From Diadema setosum (lineage: Eukaryota > Echinodermata > Echinoidea > Diadematoida > Diadematidae): a DNA stretch of 64,000 bases. How positions within the stretch are numbered: the stretch's first letter is position 1; each line of letters begins with the position of its first letter. The notes beneath the pieces are model-generated. The model saw only the letters and a program-made list of their open reading frames with translations. It had not been told where the DNA came from and ran no database searches. The translations under genes were made by a program, and so were the position numbers. The stretch lies in contig NC_092689.1 of NCBI RefSeq assembly GCF_964275005.1, positions 4,307,674 through 4,371,673 of the forward strand, read 5' to 3'. Positions 54,938 to 64,000 of the stretch are shown piece after piece.

Positions 54938-57900
54938 CGACGTTTAATGATGATTATGATGATGATGCTTGATGATGACGATGACGATGATGAACGAAGA
55001 TGATGATAATGTTTGATGATGACATAAAATTGTGTCATCAACCACAGCTAATCATCCATGGCATATTAAAGTCGTGCACCAATAAATACCAGCAGTAAGT
55101 AGCATACTGGGTAAGCATATTAAAAAATGACCTTAAAAATACTGCAAAATACTATCTGAGCAATGATAAATTCTGACATACCATATTTTCTCTTCACTTG
55201 GAAATTGGTCTGACTAAATGAGGCCGCAGACAATGCACGACTTTGAAGAGCCACAAGGGAAGTTATATTTTTGGAGTGAAACCTAAAATCCATATTGCTA
55301 GGATCACACTTGAAATATGAAATCAAAGAACTGATGATCTCTCACATATATATTTGGGATTCTCTAGCAGAAGCACTTGAGCAAAACATTTATCAATCAA
55401 AAGCCTCCATGATTGGAGCGTTTTGAAGTTTTGACATTTTAAACGGAGTATGTCATTGACTTTATTTATGAAATACTATTTCAACTTCTCTAGGTTTAAA
55501 GTATATGAGACAAATGTATATCAGGTATTTAGATAATTATGCAAAGACCTGGGCAGCATGTGTGGTCCATGCTAAAAGTTTTTAACAAGAAAGCACTGCT
55601 GCCATTAAACATTTCATTTAAATCAGAAAACATCCATGCAAAATGCCAGAAAGTACACAGGGATTATATGACTATGCACATACACGAAGCAATTTTATAA
55701 AAGAATAATTTTTTGTTTAAATATATCCACAAGAATCATATGCAAATGAAATGTTTGCTTGATTAACCAGACTGAGATAATTTGTTGCAATTTTACTCAG
55801 AATAATGTTACAGTTATATATATATATATTTTTTAAACACATATTTCATGAAAGAAATTAATGCCCTCATGCAGCAAATGAAGTGCAAAGAAATCACATC
55901 TATTCACTCAAATAAGGAGACTACAGTTACCATGTTTGGCCATCTCTGCGACAACTTTTGCTGCGTTGGCGAGGACACTAGGTGAGAGGTTTGTGTTGGT
56001 GAGGGCGCCCTTCAGGGATGCAATGCCCCCATTTTGAATTACCTCTGTGGTTGCACTGACAGCTGAAACATGAAAATTGAACATTCATCACATGCATAAA
56101 GAGGTTAAAGTTGAAGGAGAAAGTCTAGACACCATCTCCTATCTAGATACAGTCTGAACTAGAAATGTCACTTTGGCAACTGGTATGCCTCCGCCATAAT
56201 GCATGATTTTCCCAATAGGTCTAGATAGTACATGTGGACAATGTGTGATTACATTTTCACAAAATTGGCAAAATATTGAAATGACAAGTTTGTCACAAAT
56301 GTGTTGAATGTTCACCTTCCTTGACCTAGGTTTAATTGGATGAATAGGAGAGCATGTATCTAGGGATTTAAGGACTTTAACTTGACTTTGACCCATTCAT
56401 ACATTTAGGTACTGAGTAATTTTCAAGGTACAGGTGTGGAGAAAAAGTGCAATTTCTGAATTGAATAGTAAATTGTTACCATTTTCATCTGGCCCTTGAC
56501 CCTAAAATTCATAAGATAATCACTTTCAGGTAGAACATGCATAATATGTACTAAGTTTCAAGATAACTTGAGCCACTTCGAGATATGGAGGAAAAAGTTA
56601 GTTCAGCACTTTCACTTGATCTTTGACCTTTTGACCTTTGAGGCAAAAAAAGAAGAAAAAAAAAAACTTTTCAGAGAATTTCTATTAGGTTACACATGCA
56701 TACACCAAGTGTAAAAAAATAATAACCCTGCTGGCATTGCATAAATATGAGGGAAATAGTAAAATTTTGAAGTGTTGCACTTGACCTTTGACCCCTGACC
56801 TTTGACCCCATGAACCCTACATTCTCTAGATAATCACTTCCAGTCAGTACATGTATATACTATGTTCCATGAAGATACCTTGAACAATTTTCCAAGGCAC
56901 AGAGAAAAAAAAGAAGTTTTGATATTTTTACTTGACCTTTTGACCTTTGACCTTTGACCTCATGACCCAAACTTTCACCAGACAATCTTAATTGGGTAAT
57001 ACATGTATACACTAAGTTTCAAGAAAATATCTTCAGGCATTCAATAGATATGGTGAAAATAGTGAAATTTCATGTATTTGACCCTGACCTTTTGACCGTT
57101 GACCTTTAACCTCATGACGCAAACTTTAAACAGAGAATCTTAACTGGGTAATACATGTATACACTAAGTTTCAAGAAAATATCTTCAGGCATTCAATAGA
57201 TATGGTGGAAATAGTGAAATTTTATGTATTTGACCTTGACCTTTTGACTTTTGACCTTGAGCATGTGTACCCAAAAGTTGATAGGCACAACTTCACCCCC
57301 TAATACACATACATGCCAAGTTTCATTAGGATACCTCAACAGGTTTTGATAGTTACCTTGTCCACAAAATTCATTACGGACGGACGGAAGGACGGACGGA
57401 CGGACGGACAACCCGAAAACATAATGCCTCCGGCACCACTTCGTGGCGGAGGCATAAAAATCATTGTTTTGTCTGTTTTTCTTCTTTGGTTTGTCTTTCA
57501 TTGATTGCTGAATGAAGGATGACTTGTTCAATTTGCATGTCTTCAAGACAAGCAAAAACCTCAGAATGCAATGTCCTTCATACGTGTGCACAACAGAACA
57601 GGCATACAACTGGTGTGCTTTTTACTCAGTTTCTATAGAAAGCGAAATTATAGCACAACACAGACAGAGATATGACTTTTCTCGCTGTTTTAGAGAAATA
57701 TAGGCATAGTTGAAGACATTTACAAACATAAAGCTTGTTTATGATTTGAAATTGAAAAAAGACCAAACAAACACTGACATTTTCCTATATGATTTTTTTT
57801 TTTTTTTTTTTTTTTTTGAGGGGGGTATATGGTCTTAAAGCCATGGTTCTGAGCATCGCAAAAAAAAGAGAGAAAATATCAGACTAACATTTTGGAGCTA

Positions 57901-59781
57901 CTTAAAGATAATTGTAACAGTTTCATGAAAAAAAAAAAGGGCAGAAATTCCTTTCAGACACACTAAGAGCAAGCAGTGATTGAGCAAGTAGGGCTCCAAA
58001 GTGTCACAAGTGACTAGGCTATGATCAATCAGTATGAATGCATTAGCATGTTGACATTTTTCTTCCAGAGATTTGTTCATTACGTTGGTATAGACGCCAA
58101 TATTCAAACACTGCGGGGCAATGCACAAATGTAAATGTAATGCACATGCCTTCACAACTTTAGAAAGGGGAAGGGAAGGGGAGAGGGCTTTTGAGACAGT
58201 CGGAACATAACGAATGTTGTCGCATCGGTGCATATTACCATCCTCCTGCAGAGCCCACAGCAAGCAGTCTAGACACGTATTGGTGGCCTCCAGGTTCTGC
58301 TCAACCTGCAGCTTTCGCAGCGCCTCCGTGACCGCATCTGGGGGGGGGGGGGGGAGGGGAGGTGGAAGGGGAGAGGATGCGAAACATTTAGAGTTTACCA
58401 CACTCCATCACAGCTACAGAAAAGCATGACTAGAAGAAGAAAACAACAAACAGAAATATTCATCAACATCTCATCTCATTGCCACTACAACGCTCCGAGT
58501 GCAGACGATTAGTCAACCTAGTTTTTGCATAACCATTCCCTCAACAGTATTTCACCATCCTGGGCATCCCCCCCCCCCCTTTTTTTCTTCCTTTGTTTTC
58601 TTCCTGCTTCGTCGCCCAGCCATCAAAACGTGAAGATGAAAATTGATCAGAGCAATTTCCATCTTGATCTGCCGATGAGTCAGCAAAGTGGCATAAAGCT
58701 CCCTGGAGGAATGGCAGCTATTTGTCACTCCCAAAATGTGGTGCTGGTGTGCCTACAATCATGCAAAGCAACTCATTAACTCTTCTTCACAGCCCATATC
58801 TACAGGCAGACTTTCTCCTTTTTTTTCTTAGGGAAAGAAAAAAATATATATACACAGAGCTTTATCTAAAAGCCAGATGACAAACAGTAATTTATTTCAT
58901 TGTGAATTCATTTGACACAGAGCGGACAAATTCTGCTCAATATGAGTGATGGCACAAATTCCCATATTGTCAGATCATACATAGTTGCACTGTGAATATA
59001 GAATGGCAAATTCTTACAATAGACTATGCATGAATGCCCTTGAGTATCTACACCTTGATGAAGACATGAAGAACTGGTTCAAATAATTGTCCATTATTTA
59101 TACATATGGCAAACACTATGCCATGCATTTGATGAACTTGATGTGGTTCCAAACCAATTTTCAGGTCTCAGCTTTACTTGGTAATGCATGATTGTTGCAT
59201 GATATCGGTCCCATAAAGATCTGGGGAAAAAAAATGCACAGTTTGTGCATCACTGTTGGGTTTTTTTTTTTATATCTCTAGATTCAGGAAGAGGGGGGAA
59301 AATAAGTCTTTTACCTACGTTCTATGAATACAGAAGTGCATGTTTAGAATGCATATAATATACTCTTTTGATATTCATGCATCTCTGTATATTTTGGGAC
59401 TCAGTTTTTGTTTTGTTATCTAATAAAATAAAGCCATCCTCTAATACTCAGCAAAGCTCAGACAAAAAAAAAAGGGGGGGGGAATAATTCATGGCTGACC
59501 AAATGTCTAAAACTGATGCTATCAATTATATGACACTACTGCTAGAGCTGAACCAAACTCCACAGCTTTGTTCCAACAAATTTGAACCATCACTTTTTAA
59601 TTCCATGAAACCATATCATGTACGATACTTAATGTACCATTTTATAGCATTGTTTGTTTGTAACATATCCGGACTGCAGTGTCCACAGAGAACAGACATA
59701 TTTCATTGCAAAAATTCCCTCTCTCTAAATACTACAGATCTATCACCATTTCTGCTTTTTAACATCAATCAACTCACCCAT
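43311..59781 (-). CDS. RAP1GDS1: Rap1 GTPase-GDP dissociation stimulator 1 (SmgGDS), armadillo-repeat protein
   Basis: Fifteen coding exons: 59781-59778, 58337-58239, 56062-55931, 54765-54640, 52431-52279, 51679-51551, 50852-50727, 50008-49847, 48922-48788, 48365-48228, 47739-47620, 46718-46616, 45877-45714, 44159-44031 and 43429-43311. They sum to 1839 bases, 612 residues (human 607). Landmarks shared with human SmgGDS are CLDCLLWAL, RALGNLCCD, MDLMVLLL, AVGNFARN, SALRNLAIP, VQFKLLGTARML and SEHALMQNEALVAL. The protein is a stack of armadillo repeats, about one per exon. It is a cytosolic chaperone and exchange factor for CAAX-box small GTPases such as Rap1 and RhoA. The start is ATG-G ending exon 1 in good context (AGGATGG), as in vertebrates. 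Exon 1 is preceded by an acceptor-like ttcacag, so an upstream leader exon or an N-terminal extension is possible. Introns hold family A, family B and MITE insertions. Confidence 0.95.
44250..45278 (+). mobile_element. Family B modular repeat, full copy
   Basis: Begins AAACAAGAGACCCGCGGGTC and GCGCTCACCTGAG, and ends GCGATCGCAATAGCTCACTT-AGGTGAGCTAAAAAA. The ends are short inverted matches (GCTCACCTGAG against AGCTCACCTAAGTGAGC). The interior is three tandem modules of about 300 bp. Each has GATTCCTTAATTTKGGGGAT, GGTGCCCATTTTRAYAAATT, ATGCTACCTGCCAAGTTTG and AAGAAGATGAAAATGTA. The last module leads into a CGGACGACGCACGAC-rich segment. There is no open frame. It lies in the intron between the last two internal coding exons of RAP1GDS1. 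Confidence 0.8.
48616..48708. mobile_element. TTAA-type MITE, copy 2
   Basis: TTAA at both ends (48616-48619 and 48705-48708) encloses CCCATTGTGGACAGG...GTCTTCAACAGG. The interior is the inverse complement of the copy at 25264-25353 (CATTTCCCATAGACACC). TTAA duplication with CCC/CCT ends points to the piggyBac superfamily. The element is 85 bp, non-coding, in a RAP1GDS1 intron. Confidence 0.75.
49590..49730 (+). pseudogene. LINE ORF2 C-terminal relic with stops
   Basis: The plus-strand frame reads KVNLGD, stop, AFTRAAPKLWNNLPLAIRK, then LTVELFE, stop, RLQNHLF. It is the same conserved terminus as at 26530-26787. Two in-frame stops show decay. It lies antisense in the intron between exons 8 and 9 of RAP1GDS1. 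Confidence 0.7.
50945..51086. mobile_element. Short MITE with 27-bp inverted termini
   Basis: The left terminus TGGGGGGCATGTCATGAAGC and the right terminus GCTTCATGAAATGCCCCCCA are inverted copies with one mismatch over 20 bases, and the match continues into CATTTTGTC/GACCAAAACG. Length is 142 bp. The interior has inverted GTCTGACAAA/TTTGTCAGA phrases. Non-coding, in a RAP1GDS1 intron. Confidence 0.85.
53880..53912. repeat. (GAAAT)n microsatellite
   Basis: Five to six GAAAT units inside the family A copy. The other copies lack this expansion. Confidence 0.9.
54245..54353. repeat. (ACGG)n tract of family A tail
   Basis: GGAC units with a few GGAAGGAC variants. The corresponding tract is much shorter at 12053-12080 and 57376-57409, so it has expanded here. 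Confidence 0.95.
54901..54942. repeat. (ATG)n microsatellite
   Basis: About 12 GAT/ATG units within a longer degenerate GATGATG-rich stretch (about 54840-55025), in a RAP1GDS1 intron. Confidence 0.95.
56158..57459 (+). mobile_element. Family A modular repeat, third long copy
   Basis: Nearly identical to the 52990 copy through head, modules and tail. It differs mainly in a short (ACGG)n tract and one missing module. Ends GGCGGAGGCATAAAAA. DR1 motifs lie at 56941 and 56948. No clear target duplication. The strong similarity between this copy and the 52990 copy, 3 kb apart in the same gene, suggests recent activity or local conversion. Confidence 0.85.
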
Positions 59782-60922
59782 CCTCTCGCTTGGATCGTCT
59801 TCTTTTCCTTCGGCTGTGAAAAGATCAATAAACAAATGAATTTTTAAAAAATGAAAAAAGAAACAGATTCTGTTATCACCAGAATTTACTTGCAAAATGA
59901 AAAAAATTCCAAAGTCAATCTCTCTGGCCTCTACAAAAGAAAAGTAAAACACTAAAAAATATGTGTCATCAGAGATTTACTGCAAATTCAAGGTAATTTA
60001 CTGTGTATTTTATCAGTCTTACTTGTATTGCAAGTCACATCAAGTCAAACTTAGTCCAATACACAGATACTGATATTCAAGTACTAAGATTCATAACATA
60101 GCTTGCAAAGGGTAATTACAAACACATAACTGTCATAACTATTCTCTCTCCCCTTAAAGGGGATTTCCACACGATTTTCATAATTTCACATCATGTAGTA
60201 CATAAATCGACAGCTCCACGTATAGATTTGTGGAATTTATTGTGGTCCTTGAGCAGAGAAAAAATACTCTGAAAAATCTTAAACAAATTAGACTGAACAG
60301 TGTTGATGTCATAGGAGCCTCACATATTTCAGAAATGTAGTAGTGTAATTCCATTACAATACCGCTTGCTTGTGAGTTCACCTGTGTATAATCTATGCAT
60401 GCCTTCTTCTTTTGTTCTGCTTCCTTGAGCCCCAACTCATGCATTCTTATGGTGAGGCTGCCATGTCATCATCCTTGTTCATTGCAATTTGTTGTAAATT
60501 TTGAAAACATTCTTATTCCTTAACCCAATCACAACAAATTCTAAAACTCTGTACTCGGTATAACTAATTTATAGTTGCTCAAATGTTAAAGTCTGAAATC
60601 ATCCGGATGTCTCCTTTAAGTCTTTGGACTTTGGACAGTGTGTGAATCTGCAATCACAGAACACAAAGGGTTAATTGTTGCATGTGGTGGCCTTTGTAAG
60701 GACTGCCAACATTGTTGTGCAAGATCAAGACATATTATGAGATACAGAAACTATTAAGTGGGATATTGTGCAGTATCAAAATTTGTGTGAATTGTGCCCC
60801 CCTCTCCCGCTAAATTAGAAAATAACAACATGAACATTTGGAGAAAATATCAAAACATGTGCAGAAATACTTTTGTTACATTCAGCATAATCAAGCAAAG
60901 TTCACCAAAATTGGGGTATCTC

Positions 60923-60961
<39 letters not shown>
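60923..60961. repeat. (CA)n microsatellite
   Basis: A pure CA run of about 39 bases. Confidence 0.96.
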
Positions 60962-60964
<3 letters not shown>

Positions 60965-61267
60965 TCATTGCATAATCTCCACTGTTGTTTGCAAAATGCA
61001 ACACACTCTAGCATAATATCCTAACATAGCCCAAACTGTTTGCCCTGTTTAGTGGATGCAAACAGAACACAAATCAATGAGAATAAAAGGAGAAGAAAAA
61101 TTCACACTGTTTTTCAGAGATTCATCTCTTTCCTTGTTACCAATATCATGTTCACAGAACAGTACATGACATCTACTGACCCAAGAAGTTGACAACATTC
61201 AGGCTTCAAGCAAACTAAACTGCAAAACATGAACAACGATTTTCTCTGCATCAAGTTTCAGTGTCTT

Positions 61268-61315
61268 ACCAAGGAGGTACTAGGCGAAGCTTCGCCTAGT
61301 AGTGTTTTCCTTGGT
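61268..61315. mobile_element. Tiny palindromic foldback element
   Basis: The core 61279-61300 is a perfect 22-base palindrome with half-site ACTAGGCGAAG. Outside it, ACCAAGGA at the left meets TCCTTGGT at the right, so about 48 bases form a near-complete hairpin. It is probably a MITE end-to-end remnant. Confidence 0.65.
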
Positions 61316-63703
61316 CTTACAGGGGTTTTGTGTTAAGAAGAGATTAATTTTGGTAAGTTTGAAAGCAAACACGTATCAGCTTTCTTCCAAACATGTTTCT
61401 CACCTATCACAATTCAGCATCTGTGATACATTGGCATTCTGAACTAGAGTTTTGCTTCAAACTCTTTGGGTGCCACGGTGTCAGTAAACCCTTGTGCACC
61501 GACATTATTTTGAAACAGTAACGCATAATATTTTGGAAAACATTTTTTTTTTTTCAAAACCACATAACTTTTCGTAGAAGTTTTTATGCTATAAACCTGA
61601 CAAATAATAGATATACAGCAATGACCAGCAACTTCTCATTGACCCCTATTACATAACATGACATTAGCCAATCAATACCCTAATCCCAAAGTAACTGGAG
61701 TTTCGGAAGGTACCCTCAGCAATGTTAATGCACTATGCGGTAACATCTTACAAATATTGACATACTCTACAATATTCAGATCCATTTCATTGCAGCTTGT
61801 TGGCAATTACAGTGATGATTCATGGAATAAACAGATTATATTACCGTTTCATGGTCATAATGAACCTTTTTTTTTATTTTTTTTATTTTTTTGGTTGAAA
61901 TCACCAGAACTCATTTGCTATTTATTGTCATGGATGTTTGCATGATTTTGAGGACACAGAATAAATGGAAAATGCCCCACCTCACTGGATCTTTATGCAG
62001 TGAAAAAAAAAATGCAGTTTAACACAAACCACACCACAAATACAATGTACCATGACTTTTCAGGTGTTGGTTAGACATATTCCATGGATGATTATCAGGC
62101 ATCACAACATTGTCTTTATTGCATTTTATGACTGAATTATTTCATCTCAATATTCCTACCTTTTTTTCTTTTCTTTTTTTTTAGCAAATAGCAATACCAC
62201 AAACTTTGCATTTTCCAAAGAAAGCAAGAGAAAAAAATATGATGACTCAAGTGAAGATATAAAATAAGGATACTACATATAACAAATCCCCAGAGACAAA
62301 ATCCGCTAATTCTTGCACAGTTTAATTGACTTCATTAAAAGATTGTGACAAAATTATCATTCTGGGCAGGTCAAAGCATAGTTATGTCACGTATGAAGTT
62401 GATTGTTTTCATAGACAACCCAGTGGCATCATAGAAATGTTAGTATTATCACTTCGTAGAGCATTTAAACAGTGGTAGTGGTGGTAATCACTTGATTCAG
62501 TTACACTTTATTATTCCGCAACTTCGTTGATCCGAAAATGAAAAAAAGGTTCTTTGTTCCAAAGGTTCGTTATTCTACATCTGAAATAAAATTTGTCATT
62601 CCAAAGATCTGTTAATCTGAGAATGAAATACGGTATGCTGTTCCGAAAGTACACCTACATTAGCACACATCCTCTTCACGTTTTCAGATTAATGATGATT
62701 TGACATTATAGCAGGCCTGGTTATAGCATTCATACATTGCTGTGTACAGACCACGAACACAACAAAATCTCTTGCCTAAAACACAATTTTTTTTTTCACC
62801 CATTTTGTGGTGACCAGTGGTACAGCACTAGAAAAAAAAAATAACAATAACATAATCATAATAATAAACCAAAATTACCCAAATTTTTAGTTGGTACACC
62901 CAGGTACTAAGTACTGCATCACTTGTTGGACTTCATGTATTACATTTCCTGCTCTGTTCCTTTGTCTTTTTGTGCTCGATTCTTATTTCATCACAAACAT
63001 GGAGACTACAAGACACCACAGCACTCACTGTACGACTTGTATGGCAGGATAACAAACAAACATAGGTTGTTGTTTTTTTTTCTGGAAATACTCTTTCTAA
63101 TGTTTTATACTCCACATCCTTATTACTTGTACTCCCAAAGGGCTAAATATTCTGACTTTTTGTCTCCTAGAAATGCCTGGAGACTCTAAGACTACAAACA
63201 TGTATCTGAGGAGCTAAGAGAAAGAGAGAAAAAAAAAATAAGAGTATGCGGGAACACAATTACAAATACCACTCAGCTACAAAACTGCACAGTTGATGTC
63301 AGAAAATGTGCTGAATTTAATACTGCCTGGTCTTGACGTCACGAGGCAATAAGAATGATTCCATATTTCCAATTCTAGAGCATCACGATTAATTTATTGT
63401 TTATGATGAAGCCTTGCAGTCTCTGTGACTGTCAGGAGGGTAAATGGTCCACATTTTCTGCACAAACACCTTTTTAAAGAGAAATTATTTTAACAAAAGA
63501 TATTTAATGTACTATCACGATGCAAGAGCTGTCACAGGTGCAGTTGTGGGAACTACAGAAGGTCAGAGAAGGTCATCTGCTCATTTATCTAAATGTCAAA
63601 CTTCTTTCATCTGCACAAACAGGGGGGATATGTTGGATACAAGATCATTGTATTTTGTGCACAAACAGCGTCCTTCTTCATTTCAACTATAGGCATGCAT
63701 TTT

Positions 63704-63773
63704 ATTTCCGATCATCTCGCCTTTACAATGTACCACTGATTTCCGATCATCTCGCCTTTACAATGTACCACTG
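63704..63773. repeat. Perfect 35-bp tandem duplication
   Basis: Two identical 35-base units (63704-63738 and 63739-63773), each beginning ATTTCCGATCATCTCGCC. There is no mismatch, so the event is very recent or an assembly artefact. Confidence 0.9.
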
Positions 63774-64000
63774 TAAATGAATCAATCTCAAACAATGCGC
63801 TAAAAGTGAGAAACCATCAACCCTCTTGGTTTCAGGGAGCTTTCTTCTAGTCTGGTGAGAAAATTTACATTCTGTCATCAATACTAACAATAATCTAGAA
63901 AATTAAAAAATAATGCTACACTCTCCTTGGTATATAGGTGTTAATCGAGCTGACTGGATATATATCCTATCATTCCTTTGCATATTAGCACAAAGAAAGT

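Larger units (their letters stand above)
59814..64000. other. Upstream flank of RAP1GDS1, no coding exon seen
   Basis: It probably holds the RAP1GDS1 promoter and any leader exon. I could not fix either. It contains a (CA)n run, a small palindromic element and a 35-bp tandem duplication listed separately. Open frames are short and without recognisable domains. Confidence 0.45.

Noticed and set aside
60520-60674. TTAACCC...GGGTTAA pair as another piggyBac-type element
   Set aside because: The inner bases of the two ends do not match each other; only the right end resembles the 42214 element.

Overview
The window is nuclear DNA from a marine invertebrate animal. It has split genes with GT-AG introns, AT-rich introns full of microsatellites, decayed LINEs, many short inverted-repeat elements, and protein families shared with vertebrates. 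The repeat types (TGACCTTTGACC-rich families, TTAA-flanked MITEs, CR1/Jockey-type LINE tails) suggest a marine deuterostome, perhaps an echinoderm, but the species cannot be fixed from the sequence alone.

Three protein-coding genes can be assembled completely, exon by exon, with every splice phase agreeing. (1) Minus strand, 14533 to 4382: a 243-residue SR-type splicing factor (one RRM, an RS domain, an acidic tail) in 6 coding exons. (2) Plus strand, 15416 to 31382: an ankyrin-repeat DHHC palmitoyltransferase of the AKR1/ZDHHC13/17 type. Eight shared exons are followed by two alternative terminal exons (27901-28401 and 30903-31382), each of which carries a complete DHHC catalytic half and its own stop. 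(3) Minus strand, 59781 to 43311: a 612-residue RAP1GDS1 (SmgGDS) armadillo-repeat protein in 15 coding exons. Genes 1 and 2 are head to head, with 882 bp between their start codons. Genes 2 and 3 converge on a gene-poor stretch, about 31.4-43.3 kb, that probably holds their 3' UTRs.

The most unusual structure is in gene 2. The exon pair at its 3' end can swap the palmitoyltransferase active site on a constant ankyrin and membrane scaffold. The switch region between the two exons holds an inverted repeat of about 330 bp and a 200-bp (AAAT)n tract. One intron of the same gene (24876-25622) looks like a minor-class AT-AC (U12) intron.

Repeats: one fairly long LINE copy lies in intron 1 of gene 2, with three further LINE tail relics elsewhere. 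Two modular families, called A and B here, are built of tandem internal units with GACG-rich 3' ends. Family A carries many perfect DR1 nuclear-receptor half-site pairs. TTAA-flanked MITE-like elements (piggyBac type), hAT-like MITEs and tRNA-derived relics are also present. No virus-derived element, CRISPR array or rRNA was seen.
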